A stretch of DNA of 64,000 bases from Thelephora terrestris (taxonomy: Eukaryota; Basidiomycota; Agaricomycetes; Thelephorales; Thelephoraceae), in NCBI GenBank assembly GCA_015956445.1, contig WIUZ02000024.1, positions 248,001 to 312,000 of the forward strand. Direction: 5' to 3'. The notes under the pieces were generated by a model. It saw only the letters and a list, made by a program, of their open reading frames with translations. It was not told the DNA's origin and searched no databases. The stretch's first letter is position 1; each line of letters starts with the position of its first letter. A program made the translations under genes and the position numbers. This document shows positions 1 to 10,741 of the stretch, in pieces.

Positions 1-730
1 CTCTTGAAAGACATGTGAGCCCGACTACGCCCACTCCGATAAGACTGACTGGAGGAAAGGGTCATAGATCTCGACCGCGATAGAAAACCCAATGTAAATA
101 CAGTCATCATTGCTCATCCTTTCGCCGAAAATGATGATCGGGTGAAGCGCAACTGGATGAACGGCGATCGAGGAAATTTCATGCCAGGAAGCGCGGTAGT
201 GACTCAGGCACCTAGGAGTCAGCTTCTCAGTAGACACGCTTATGCGAGGCTCGTCATTTTCGATGGAGGCGGTGATTTCGAGGTCGGGGTGTGTATTCTT
301 GGCGTCGGAGGGGGACCGTGATTGGAGAGTCTTCTGTAAGTGGAGGCTGACCTAGTCGTAACGACGGAGCAATCGAGCTACTTCGCCTCCTCCCCAGTAG
401 CCAGCGACAGTGACCATGTGCCGCTGCATGTTCCCTCTTCCGTGGAACGTTTCGAGCTTAAGCACAAGGTCACATTCACCCAGGCGCAGTTTTTACGGGT
501 CCCTTTCGTACGCAGTCAACCCACCATAACTGGATAGGAAAACGAACAGTACCTTCAATAGAACCTCAGCTTTCTCTTGTCGATGTTGGCTGGAGGAACC
601 CCGGACACCTTGACTCGGGTTCGAACAGTAGACGAGGCGGTCGCAGAAGAAATCACTGCATCTTCGGATTCAGGAGGGACAGAGCGGCGGGTCAAAACTC
701 TTCCGCCTCTCATTTGGAAACCTACAGCAC
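1..730 (-). pseudogene. TEN1-like pseudogene, copy A, plus flanking duplicated DNA
   Basis: Read on the minus strand, this stretch aligns with the TEN1-like gene at 15,216-15,627 and with copy C at 43,700-44,700. It keeps the block around the first intron (FVFLSSYGGLTAYERDP) but hits a stop directly after it, and the start region is scrambled. Beyond the TEN1-like homology, bases 1-330 match 44,120-44,600 (shared peptide pattern EKLTP.C.SHYRA), so the duplicated segment is longer than the gene. No continuous reading frame survives. It continues past the left edge of the window. The direction of decay is clear; the identity of the shared flank is unknown. Confidence 0.5.
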
Positions 731-732
731 TC

Positions 733-805
733 CATATTTGCGCCCCTGGTCAGGGCCACCCCCGTAACATGCACTAGACACTTCCAGTATGTACCAGCAA
801 TGCCA
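733..805 (+). pseudogene. relic of frataxin exon 1 (copy A)
   Basis: The plus strand encodes IFAPLVRATPVTCTRHF, which aligns with the frataxin presequence start [17 protein letters not shown] encoded at 15,107 on the minus strand. The ATG has become ATA and nothing of the mature frataxin follows. The fragment lies between the dead TEN1-like copy and the dead MMM1 copy, in the same relative place as the relic in copy C near 43,620-43,690. Confidence 0.55.
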
Positions 806-831
806 TAGTTGGGGTGACAGGTCTGTTTGGA

Positions 832-2060
832 TTACCCATCGTTCGAATCGGATGAAACATTTGTCTCTGAACGCGGTTTGCTCATCCCTGGCAAGATAAC
901 CTTCCACGCTGCATTCTCAGAAATCTGTTTCTTGACCTATTTTTCGGAAGAAAGATGTCAAATGGTGACGAAAGGATTGTGAACAGAGCATCTCCACCTG
1001 CAGTTTAGGAACGTCTGCCAATTGGGCTCGCGAACCCATGGTAGAAGTCATCTTGAGATGTAGCAAGATGGATCAATGGGGTATGCTGATCGTCAACGCA
1101 GGAAACTCTTCATACGTCACAGGGGGTTGTTTGTACTGGTTGTAGGTTTTGAAGGCGTGAAGACGATCTGCGAGCGCCGTCCATCAGTTTTGGCGGAAAC
1201 CCAAATCAATCCGCCACCTGCCTTGCACGAAAACAACTCAAGGGCAATTATGAGCGGAAGCGGAAGCTTTGCGAAACCCGGAAACGAATAATTAGACAAC
1301 GCAGTCGTCAAAAGCGAAATGAAGGCCGTGTCCGTGTAGTGCAAGTCGAATTCCACCTGCGGCTAGACGTACGTCAGTCCACGCGTGTTGCGTGTGGAAG
1401 AAAAGAAATTGCGGAGCATACAATGCCTCCGATCGTCTCAGTTATCTTTGCGTTCGAAAATTGAGGGGCGGATGCACCCAGGTCGACCGAGTGAATGTGA
1501 ATGGGGCCCCAGAGCGTACGTACGACTTGAGATGGTTTGTGGCGAGGGTAATAATCAGTACGCACAAGTAGCGTCTGTGGCCGGGCTGCGTTCGCCAAGT
1601 CTTGAATCCGTCTTAGGGCTACCTTCTCCTTCTCCCCGTCCAACCCTCTGTCAGTAGCACTCAACTTGCATCGGTATTCGCCCAAGATCTGTTTATATTC
1701 GACACGAGGCTCATGGAATCAACTCTGTTCCGTTCCGGGGGCACGAGACTGCTTGCCTGCTTCAGCAAAACGTTCAACCATTCCGCGGACTCTACAGAAT
1801 CGCCGGCTCGCTCTTCGCCCTGCTCTTCGACCTTTGTTTAGAGGAAAGCATTCGAAATAAACTTTTCGGTTGAGAAACTTGGCCGAAAGAAGGGTACACC
1901 CTCTTCGGTGGATTCTTCGGGGAATGGTGTCAACTTTGAATCGAAGCAAAGGAGTTTGAGGATGAAATAGATGAGGAGGAGGATAGAGGCTTGCCCGAGA
2001 ATGAGGCCTCGGGTAAACGAGGGTAAACGTCGGTGTCAAGGTGAAGATGGAGCTGCCCAT
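832..2060 (-). pseudogene. MMM1 pseudogene (inverted copy of 42,315-43,596)
   Basis: This is a degraded, inverted copy of the MMM1 gene at 42.3 kb. Recognisable parts are the N-terminal FTLTPTFT motif, the ESAEWLNVLLKQ stretch, the GPIHIHSVDLGASAPQFSN stretch and the SMP-domain piece YTDTAFISL. It is broken in several ways: a 10-base duplication (TTTACCCTCG) shifts the frame in the transmembrane region near 2,015, FLQ has become FL-stop near 1,860, the first intron donor is altered from gtaag to gcaag, and the exon reading MGSRAQLADVPKLHELIETQ is truncated. No functional product is expected. The intact copy provides the gene structure used to read this one. Confidence 0.9.
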
Positions 2061-2097
2061 TGTTGCAGAATGGCCGGCAAACGCCATCCCGATCAGA

Positions 2098-2300
2098 TGG
2101 TATGACTGTGTAGGCGGTATCATGGCTGTGCAAATGGCATGGCTGTGCAGGTGGTACTTTTGGCTGTGTAGGCGGTATGGCTGTGTAGATGGTATGTGGC
2201 TGTGCAGGTGGTATATGGCTGTGCAGGTGGTACATGGCTGTGCAGTTGGTATGGCTGTGCAGTTGGTATGGCTGTGTAGGCGGTATGGCTGTGCAGGCGC
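2098..2300. repeat. minisatellite, about 17-22-bp unit (GGTATGGCTGTGCAGGT)
   Basis: About eleven imperfect tandem copies of a GGTATGGCTGTGCAGGT-like unit run between the 5' end of the MMM1 pseudogene and kinase 1. The unit length varies by a few bases, so the repeat reads through in several frames on both strands (for example repeated WLCRRYG/MAVQ), giving spurious ORFs. It has no counterpart at the intact MMM1 locus. Confidence 0.9.
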
Positions 2301-2560
2301 TTTGCAGCTTAAGTACGTTCCCTGATTGGTTTAAATCGGCCACGAACAGGTACCCCCTATCTATATATGTGTACGAGCGGTCGGGCACTCAGAGTATCTC
2401 GTAAAGACCGCAGCGTGCTAAACACTGCTAAACATCGCAAGTTGGAGCCTCGCGTGCTAATTAGCAGAATATGTATGTAATTGACCTTTGCCTCATGCGT
2501 TTCTCTTCAAAAGTCAAAGTTGGAGCAAAATTATTCGGACTGCACTCTCCCCAGTCTCGC
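2301..2560. other. unique spacer, possible promoter of kinase 1
   Basis: There is no gene here. A TATA-like stretch (TATCTATATATG) lies near 2,358-2,369, about 200 bases upstream of the first candidate kinase start codon. Confidence 0.35.
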
Positions 2561-4230
2561 TATGGAATCCCCCAGCACCATGCTAGTAACACCGGTTGGT
2601 CCTGGAACGGAGCAAGGTGCCCCGGCTACGAATGAAACGCCATTGATGATCCCCGGTGCGCTCTCTCTTTCTACTCCTGCGGGTGGGCCACTGACTCATT
2701 GAATGACTAGATGCGGAATCCTGGACCAACCTCTACAGGATGGAGGTTACCTCGAATGATTCTCTCACACGGGTTCGCTCTCTCTTATCCCATCGATCCA
2801 GCACGGATGCCGTTAGGAGGTTTCAGGGGAGCGACGCCCAGACGTTCGTCGATTTCCTTGACCGAGTGAGTAGAGTATGCGGTATGTCACCCTTGATCAC
2901 TAACAGTGCCACGTTCAGATTCTTGTGCAACCCTACCTGGGTCACAAACTCTGGCAGCGGGGTTTGAGGCTTCTTTCCAAGATCTGCGAAGCCCACAGCA
3001 TCGTACCCGCCTCGTATATTCGTCAACAGGAACTCATCTGTATGGGGACTGTTCGCTACCGTGGTGGATTTGCAGACGTCAGGGATGGGGAATACTTGGG
3101 ACGCCATGTTGCCATCAAGTCTCTCAGGAATGAAGGGGATTCCCCAAAAAGTTTCAAGGTACTTTCATTGGCCCTCGTCTGTCAGCGTATCTCATATCAC
3201 CTAGCGGCTGTGTCGGGAGATCATCTGTTGGAAACACCTGTCCCATCCAAATATCTTGCCTTTGTTGGGGGTTTCTATATCTACCAACCGACGTTCTTTC
3301 AAAATTCTCACCGAGTGGATGCCCAACGGGAACGTGAAGCAGTATACAAGATCCAATCCGGAAGCGAACCGTTTGAAACTGGTGAAACCGCTTGCCCTTT
3401 CCTTCCGATCTCATCCAACTCAGCGACATGATCCTAGCTATCTGAGGTTATGTCTGGTGTAACATATATCCACGGGCTTAGAGTTGTTCATGGAGATCTC
3501 AAGGGGGTAGGTACAATGATATCACACACTTTCACTCCACTGACGAGTGAAGCAGGCGAATATCCTCGTCGACAATGCAGGCACCGCTTGCGTTGCGGAT
3601 TTTGGTCTCATGACCATGACCGATGCGAGCGCTGCCATCCTATCTGGGACTGCGGTTTCCCCGGGTGGGACGTATGGTTGGATGAGCCCGGAGCTGCTGG
3701 ATCCGTCGCGCTTTGGTTCGGATGGCCGTCCGACTCGTGAGTCGGACTGCTACGCGCTTGGGATGGTGATATATGAGGTGAGCGGGCCGCACTCGCGGCC
3801 ATACCTGTTCCTTGCTCAGCCACCCCAGGTTCTGACTGGCCTCCGACCGTTCCACTACTTAATCGCCCCTACACCCGTGCCCGCTGTGATGAGGGGCGAG
3901 CGTCCGATAAAACCCATCAGTGCCAACTCTCTAGGACTCACCGAAACAATCTGGGAGTTGGTCGAATTGTGCTGGAGCGAGTCCAGTTTAACTCGACCAA
4001 CTGCCCAGCAGCTACTTGATTGCATTTCCTCCGCTTCCCTCACCTGGGCGCCCCCGCTAGTGTACCCTGCTGCTAGGGTTGATTTCTCCAGCATCGTTGA
4101 TCCAGACTCGAACACATTCGACTCGTTGACAATGCTCACGCCAGTTTCGCAAGGTGTGGAGACTATTACCCTGATAGGAGGTTTACTTGTCCTAGTTATT
4201 GTGCTACTTCTCTTCATTCTACCTGAGTAG
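2561..4230 (+). CDS. TKL-like protein kinase 1 with C-terminal membrane anchor
   Basis: This is a multi-exon protein kinase. Conserved elements in order are RYRGGFADV (glycine-rich loop region), VAIKSL (ATP-binding Lys), ILTEWMPNGNV (hinge), VVHGDLKG|ANILVD (catalytic loop, split by an intron near 3,508-3,555), ADFGLMT (DFG) and GWMSPELLD (APE-like), then the C-lobe ending near LLDCISSAS. All catalytic residues are present. After a short linker the protein ends in one hydrophobic helix (IGGLLVLVIVLLLFIL), a tail-anchor-like segment that the paralogues lack. The domain before the kinase (AESWTNLYRM...FVDFLDR) matches the paralogues at 27-28.5 kb and 45.9 kb, but the far N-terminal helical region of the third paralogue is missing. 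The start at 2,561 is uncertain; 2,740 is an alternative ATG. Substrate unknown. Confidence 0.75.
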
Positions 4231-4396
4231 ATACTTTCTACTACGTTTGTTTCTTTACTCCACATGTGCCGTTCTTTAAATGATTTATGTCGAATTTATG
4301 TCAATCTGGTATAAGCTCCTAAACATTTTTCGTCCAAAAAGATACTCGCGACCAAACAATGAGGTTCCCTAGTGCACAAAAGGTTTCGGCAAGGGC

Positions 4397-4795
4397 TTGT
4401 CGCCATCTGGTGAACAAGATGTATTCAATCCCCACTCCGGTGGCTCAATGGACGACGTCAACCTTTTCGCTAACGTCGCTCTACAAGTTTTGAAGGTGGC
4501 CGCAGGGGTGAATGACGGCCATCAGCAAAGGAAGCATTTGATTATTGCGGCTTATTCTGATCTCATCATCGAGCTCGCCCACTCGTCGAGGCTGAGGAGT
4601 CCGTCGAGTACGAAGAACACCGAGTCCGTCGCCAAGCTTTTTGATTCCACCCAGCTCCGATCACTCACATCGCGTCCTCCCGCGGCACTGCCCTGTCAGC
4701 CAAGTCTCGTGGCTTGGCGTGGCTTCCCGGCTTCCCATCCATCCTCCCCCTCACCCATCCCCACACTTCCCCACACTCATCAACGCACGCTTTAA
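4397..4795 (+). other. open frame of unknown status between kinase 1 and the beta-trefoil gene
   Basis: A 132-codon frame holds a helix-like stretch (VNLFANVALQVLKVAAGVND, then RKHLIIAAYSDLII) before it turns into Pro/Ser-rich low complexity. It could be 5' leader of the next gene or an orphan exon. The spacing of hydrophobic residues is loosely like the helical N-terminal domain of kinase 3 (44,859 onward). That resemblance is weak and by eye only. Confidence 0.25.
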
Positions 4796-5873
4796 ATGAA
4801 CGCACCCCACATCGACACGGAATCCTTAGGCTTCCCAATCGGCTACTTCTCAATCAAATCCGTCGCAACCGGTCGCCTCCTCGAAGTTTTCAGAAACGAC
4901 ATAGACGATAACTCTCCTCTCGCCCTCTGGCCAGCCAAAGAGCAATCTCTCGTCGAGAGTACGTCCCTACTCCGCCCCCGTATAAATCCCCATGTAATTG
5001 CATCGAGAGAGTGAATCGCTCATTTGACATCCGATGATCCCCTCGTTCGGTCGTGCTGCCTCCCCTCTCTCTATATAGCTCTTCGGTCTCGAGATGCAGA
5101 TAACCAGGCAAGCCATCTTAATCATAACCACGGGTTTCAATTTGACGTCAGATTTGCCTTCTACTACCACAGGTGTTCTTTATCGATTCCACCGGCGCAC
5201 TTTGCTCCCGCGCCTCCGGACACGCCATAGACGTCGACGGTAAGTCCCCCCCATTCACCGTCCCTCAAACCCGCACTCTCACACACACAACAAACTCACA
5301 GGCGAAGAACTCGTCCTCCGACACAGACGCCCCCTCTCCTACCCCTTCCCAAACGAATTCTCCCACCCACTCCCCCAATTCTCCTACGACCCCTCAACCC
5401 TCCAAATCTCCATCACCTTCTCCTACCCTCCAACCTTCTCCACCAACACCACCAGCTTGAGCTCCCCAGGGTCAGAAGATTGGTCAAAAAACACTTACCT
5501 CCTCGCGTCTAAACCCCGAGTCCGCCCCAAATCCATAATCGAACACGCAACCTCCTTCTTCTCCACCGCGGTCACTTCCTCAAGGTCTTTGCTCTCCGGC
5601 GTCGGTCACAACAAAGCCACGCCCGATCAGGTGTTCGATCAGGGCGACATCGATTTGAGAGACGACGAGATTTTGGATCTGGATCGGGGTGAGGAGGGTG
5701 AGGTAGACGATTCTCCGGACCTCTTTCGGCTTGTTAGGGTCGTGGCCGTCTCACCTGACGATTACGACAAGACCGTCGCACCGTACAAGGCTCTCAGGAG
5801 GAAGTGGGAGTTGTTACCGCTCAGGGCGAGCAGGGCGCAGTATCACGGCCGCAAGCCCAGCGTTTCAAATTAA
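4796..5873 (+). CDS. beta-trefoil (ricin B lectin-type fold) intracellular protein
   Basis: Exons at about 4,796-4,958, 5,173-5,239 and 5,302-5,873 encode a protein of about 266 aa. The start GYFSIKSVATGRLLEV and the block VFFIDSTGALCSRASGHAID followed by ELVLRHRRPLSYPFPN look like the beta-trefoil repeats of a conserved basidiomycete protein annotated with a ricin-B-lectin fold. The C-terminal half is acidic and polar (EILDLDRGEEGEVDDSPDLF). There is no signal peptide. The second intron (5,240-5,301) keeps the frame exactly. For the first, the obvious GT at 4,959 joined to the AG at 5,172 does not, so that junction is unresolved or the gene is slightly damaged. Carbohydrate binding is not shown by the sequence. 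The gene is convergent with the Ser-rich gene downstream. Confidence 0.6.
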
Positions 5874-6079
5874 CCTGCTCGGTTGATTCGGTCGGCTCTA
5901 TTATTTCTCTTTGCTATAGGTAAACTTGTATTTTACAACGTTTGATGGAGACGATATGCTATACGATGGTGTCACTCCATACGACCGAAGATAAGAACTG
6001 AAGACAAGAACAACAACAAAGAATGATCAACACCAATGCAAATAATTTAAGTTGTTCGAAATGGCAAGAAAAAAATAAG

Positions 6080-8221
6080 CTATCTAGCAGTCCGTGGACG
6101 TCTGCCGTGCCCGTGTCTTGGGGCTGAAAATCCACCTTGAGAACGAGACATCGCTCGTTCGTTTTCACCTTCCGACGTAGCCCCTCTCCCAAAGCTCTCA
6201 CCTCTATTCCTCCCTCTAGAGCCATCCGCACCCGCAGTGGCGGGTCGAGCGTCCCGAGTCGTCTGCCACACAGCGTCCGCGCTCTGCCCTCGATCTCCAT
6301 TCCACCACTGTGGCGGCCACTCGCCCTCCCGCGCTTTCCTCGCGACGTAAGCGGAGGTAGGACGCCTCCTCCTCCTACTAGCAGAATCCTCCGAAGGAAT
6401 GAGCTCCTCCTCGCTCCCGTCGCTCCCCTTGTCAAACCGATAAGGCGACGTTCGCGTTCGCTTCCCCCACAGCTTACTCGGCGACGGGAACCGGAACCCG
6501 CCAACGACGGCCTTCGGAGACGTAGGAGACGCAAGCGGACTCACGATCTTGTGCGTAGGGGAGGTGACAATCAACGGCTCCAGCTTGTTAGCGAGAACCC
6601 TCGGCTGGATACCCTTTTTCCACAAGCTGAGGACGGTAACCTTTCGCCCTTGCCTCGGATGAAGCAACCCGGGCGAACAACTGAACCGAAGCGGCGTCAA
6701 GTACTTCTCTCCATCACCCGCCTTGGACCCGTCAGCTTTCCGTTTATCCTCCACCGCGTACTCAAACCGCCACTCGAGCTTGATCGGCGAGTCGCCACCA
6801 GTCCCTCGCCTGGTCTCGGTCCCTCTCACCGCATACACCTGGGAGCCACCGCCCGACTTGATGGTCAGATACGCGTACTGCGAAAGGTAATCCCTCGACT
6901 CGTCCCCGTTCGCGCTCAATCTCCGAACAGAAGGCGGTGGGTCCAAAGGGGAGTGATGAAAAACGAAGCTCTCCCACTTGAGCGGCATAAACTCGGCCAT
7001 CCCCATCAAATCTGGGTCTGTCGAGACCTGGACCATGGGCTCCGACCGTTGCTTGTTTGGGCTACCGCTCGCGTTCCCATCGTTTCCTACCGAAAGCGGC
7101 GGTTTCTGCTTTCCGGTTCGGGGAGAATGGTGGGGGAGCATCGGTTTTGTGTAGCCTGCGAGCTTGAACGCGGGTGAGATGGTCCGGAAAGCCTCTTGGT
7201 CGATGCAGAGCGAGATCGTGAGGTCTTGTAGCCATGCCAGGTTAGGTGGAATACTCGAGTTTGCAGAGGATGATGACGAAGATGGCTCGATCGATGACGG
7301 GGGAAATCCGTGGTCCATCATAGCACGGCTTCTAGGGGTAAAATCGATAGACGAGTCGGCCTCTGCAGAGGAGATGGTGGGAGAGGAAACAACGCGAGCG
7401 ATCTTATACTGGTGGTTAGAGGTTAAAGGAAGCTGAAGCGGTTCTACGCAGTCATAGATGACGAATGAATTGGAAGAAGGCCGAGAGATTTCAAGGTCAC
7501 AAGTTTGAAGAGCGAAATTTTGCTTCCGCTTCTCAGCAGCTATCAGCGGGGTGGTGTTGATAGACGCCGGAGAAGCACCGCACGAGCTACCGCAACGAGT
7601 CCTACGCGTATAAACCTGCGCAACGCCCGTTTGGCCGAAAGAGCTGGATCGAGAGGAAGGGCAGGAGCAGTTTGAGCAGTAGGAAGAAGAGAGAAAGGGT
7701 TCGACGTCGAAGAGATCGCTTTCTCGGAGGTCACCCTCGTTTTCGTCGTCGGCCGATCCAGAAGAGGAAGGGTATCCATGGACGAGATCAAACGCGAGGC
7801 CAATGCAATTCGCTCCACCGGATCCTTCGGCTCGTTCCCCAGAAGATCCACGGAAGGCGCAAGGTTCCACAACGCCAAGCCCCGAGCAACGATCCTGGAC
7901 GACCCGACAGCCAAGCACACTCTTTCCGGTTCCTTCAGTTCTAGTATCAGTAGCCATTCCAAATCGAGGCGGGGGTGAGGCCGAATCAGTGTCCAGCAGA
8001 TCATCGACATCATCATCAAACAACAAGATTGGTATTGTCCCAGTGCTCGGAAACTTCTTTCCAGATGGTAATTCCCCGCAGTCGTCGGAAAGTGACAAAG
8101 AGCCCAGAGAGCAACTCGTAGGGAGGGATTGAGACCATCGAACACCAGAGCTAAAGTCGCGAGGGAGATGACCGTCCATGAAGAAAGGAAACGGAGAGAC
8201 CCATGTTTTCGAACACTTCAT
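6080..8221 (-). CDS. Ser-rich protein of unknown function, 713 aa
   Basis: One long uninterrupted frame of 713 codons, unusual in this intron-rich window. I do not recognise a domain. The N-terminal third is Ser/Asp-rich with a small Cys cluster (YCSNCSCPSSRSSS). The middle holds the more ordered segments FVIYDCVEPLQLPLTSNHQY, NLAWLQDLTISLCIDQEAF and PLKWESFVFHHSPLDPPP. The C-terminus is Arg/Ser/Gly-rich and disordered. There are no membrane segments or signal peptide. The stop lies 206 bp from the convergent beta-trefoil gene; upstream, the stop of ALG9 is only 95 bp away on the same strand. A 346-codon antisense frame over 6,137-7,177 is most likely a shadow of this GC-rich Arg/Ser coding region. 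It is probably a real, fast-evolving fungal protein. Confidence 0.6.
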   Translation of the reverse strand: MKCSKTWVSPFPFFMDGHLPRDFSSGVRWSQSLPTSCSLGSLSLSDDCGELPSGKKFPSTGTIPILLFDDDVDDLLDTDSASPPPRFGMATDTRTEGTGKSVLGCRVVQDRCSGLGVVEPCAFRGSSGERAEGSGGANCIGLAFDLVHGYPSSSGSADDENEGDLRESDLFDVEPFLSSSYCSNCSCPSSRSSSFGQTGVAQVYTRRTRCGSSCGASPASINTTPLIAAEKRKQNFALQTCDLEISRPSSNSFVIYDCVEPLQLPLTSNHQYKIARVVSSPTISSAEADSSIDFTPRSRAMMDHGFPPSSIEPSSSSSSANSSIPPNLAWLQDLTISLCIDQEAFRTISPAFKLAGYTKPMLPHHSPRTGKQKPPLSVGNDGNASGSPNKQRSEPMVQVSTDPDLMGMAEFMPLKWESFVFHHSPLDPPPSVRRLSANGDESRDYLSQYAYLTIKSGGGSQVYAVRGTETRRGTGGDSPIKLEWRFEYAVEDKRKADGSKAGDGEKYLTPLRFSCSPGLLHPRQGRKVTVLSLWKKGIQPRVLANKLEPLIVTSPTHKIVSPLASPTSPKAVVGGFRFPSPSKLWGKRTRTSPYRFDKGSDGSEEELIPSEDSASRRRRRPTSAYVARKAREGEWPPQWWNGDRGQSADAVWQTTRDARPATAGADGSRGRNRGESFGRGATSEGENERAMSRSQGGFSAPRHGHGRRPRTAR

Positions 8222-8316
8222 CCCACGTGCGAACGAACCGCTTCATCAACGTGGTTCAATGAACGAACCCTCCGCGCACGGACGACGTTTGGTAATTACA
8301 TTGCAGAACAATCATT

Positions 8317-10741
8317 TCAAGACACCACCCTCATCTCTTCTATCTTCCGATTCAACCTCCCCTTGTGACCCAACAGGCAGTAATCTCCATACTCGTTCGC
8401 CTGCTGCCATGCCTCGAAAGGAAGCCAAAACACCCTCGTGATCATGGGCGAATTCCTCGCGTCTAAAAACGGTCCGCAAGCCAGCCGTTCCCAATCCGGA
8501 TCCGTGGCGTATCGGGGTTCGAGCGGCGAAGAAGAAGGATGAAGAGGGAAATCGAGATCGATTAAGTAGTCGCAAGCCGACGTGTTAATCTTTATAGCAC
8601 CACGTTTCTTTAGCGCTCGTCCCGGCCGGAGGAAAGAAGCACTCACCAGGTGGCTCGGTTCTTCTCGATTCATGTCATTCATTCCGGACGGCACATGCTT
8701 GGTTCCTTCCCGAAGCCAAAATCGCGACGTCTGCGAAATGTTCTCCCCAAAGTGCCCGGGCAGCAGTCCCGAGAAGTCGCTCTTGATCCAATCCACTCGA
8801 ATCCCTTCTGGGATCAGGTAGCTCCCGGGAAATCTATGCCATTCCTTTCCGACGCATAAACGTAACCCAAACTCCTTGAGGTGCGTCAGATTATATTGCG
8901 CTTCAGCTTCTCCCTTTTGATAATAGGGGTGATGACTGGGAAGGTAGATATGGCCGGTGCTGTTCAGCAGCTTCGGCAAAACCTCCATTTCGAAGTCATG
9001 GACCACCTGCAGCGGGGCGTGGTAATAGTTGTACAACGCTAGGATCCGGGAAACCGAGAGCAGCGATGTCGCAACTATCGCCGATAACGTGAACCTGCTG
9101 AAAAGTTTCGCCTGGGACGCCTACCCAGCCAGACATCAGCCCTACCGCACAGAAGAGATGGAGAGAAGATACTTGCCTGATACGGCGACACAGTCATCTT
9201 AATATAGGCAACTTCTAGCCAACCACGAGCCAGGTATAGGGTCACGGCAGCATTGAAGCAGATCAATGGATACGCTGGGAACATAAACCTCTCTTCCTTG
9301 TGCGGTTGGGCAGTAAGAATCCCAATCCAAACATATAATGGCAGAAGCCTTGTCGCAAGTAACGTGAATGGGCTCGAACGCTCGGGCTCGGCCTTCCATG
9401 CCCCCAAACGTTTCACGTCGACGAAATAAGTGACCACGAGGGCCGGTAGTGATCCAAGCGCCAGGAGAAGCAAGCCGTTGAAATTGAGGACAAGGTTCAC
9501 GAAGTAGTAGCTCCACGGTTCTGTTCCGTACAACTCGGGGCCCTTCCCATTCGCCCGAGAGAACAGGTTGTATTTAATGATGTTCCAGGGAACGATTGTG
9601 GGCTTCCCGTACGCAATGGAATCCACCCCTATGACTGGGACCTAATGAAGGAGGTCAGCGGGGCCAAGCTTAGACGCTTGGAGGAGACCAACGAATATCA
9701 AGGAAGCTATCGCCACAGACCGCCCGAAGCGCAACCACCTGCTGACCATCCACTTCGACTTGTCAGCGGCAGGAACTATGTCCCCTGCGTACAGAAAGAG
9801 TTCTTCTATCACAAACGGAATAGAGAGCGCTAGAGCGAACGGCCAGCCGACGATCGCCGCGGTAGCGAATAGAGAGGTCACGAGAAGTGTCCGTTGGGGG
9901 TTCCTTGAACTCGCTGGTTCCATGTTGAACGCAGATGCTAGAGTGACGAAGTACATCGCAAAGGAGGAAGGAAGGAAAGCTGAACATATCGAGAGTCAAT
10001 CAGGGTCGATTGACTCCACAGCCAACTCGACATACCCACTGAAGCGTTCCACATCCCGGAACTGGTAATCATCATGAAGAGCATATACCTTGCCACCCGC
10101 CAGTTGACCTTCTCAAGGACCATACGATACAGTTTCGCCTCGCACAGAGTCGACACGAGAGAAAGAGTCCCCCGGAGGGCGAAGAAAGCAATCCTCTAAC
10201 AGAAACCGTCAGCGCTTGATCTTTGCGAATCTACCCGACCGACCCACCTTTTGGTCTCCAAAGAGCAGGACAGGAATTTTGACCGAAACGAGGTGCAAAA
10301 GGATGTACGCGTAACTCCGAATCGCGTATTGTGGTGAAGTCTCCCATGTCTGGAATCCGTGACCACGATCGAGATAATGAAGCGGTTCCCAAAAGTTAAA
10401 CACTAGGAAGATGGGTGAGTAGAGCGACGGCCTACGTACACCATAACCCATCCCTTACCTTCGTCGCAATCTTGGATGTTGGAGTACATCGCAGCAGAGA
10501 ACCTTACAAGAAGCAAAATCCGCACCGCCAGCGAGAAGCTCGGACACCAAGGTGCCCTCTGAGCTCTGCGGTAAAGTCAGCCAGGTGGTAAAAAAGGTTG
10601 CGAGGGACGGCACACCCCTCACCTACGAAGCTGGTCTTGCAGCATACCCGCATGCCTATCTACACGCTTTGGCGGCTCAGCGGGACTCTCTTTCGATTTG
10701 TTCGTAGGCCGACGGAACCGGATGGTTTGTACGTCGGTCAT
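8317..10741 (-). CDS. ALG9: ALG9 alpha-1,2-mannosyltransferase (GT22)
   Basis: A multi-exon gene on the minus strand. ALG9 adds alpha-1,2-linked mannose from dolichyl-P-mannose to the lipid-linked oligosaccharide in the ER lumen. Visible hallmarks in order are YSNIQDCDEVFNFWEPLHYL (acidic first luminal loop), GFQTWETSPQYAIRSYAYI, the multi-pass block MYFVTLASAFNMEP...IVGWPFALALSIPFVIEE, IKYNLFS...GTEPWSYYFVNL, QPHKEERFMFPAYPL (GT22 signature) and a soluble C-terminal part ending near EEMRVVS. The start at 10,741 begins MTDVQTIRFRRP and splices in frame across a 5' intron (AG|A junction) into the conserved core. It is divergent from the ACT-domain gene over a 417-bp shared promoter. A truncated piece of this gene is duplicated at 13,085-13,410. 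Confidence 0.92.

Noticed and set aside
2041-2404. Cys/Trp-rich repeat proteins (WLCRRYG...)
   Set aside because: They are translations of the minisatellite in different frames, not genes.
6137-7177. 346-codon plus-strand frame rich in Arg and Pro
   Set aside because: It is antisense to the 713-aa Ser-rich gene and its composition (RRRRSRSLPP) is what the reverse of Ser/Arg codons gives; no domain or splice pattern supports it.
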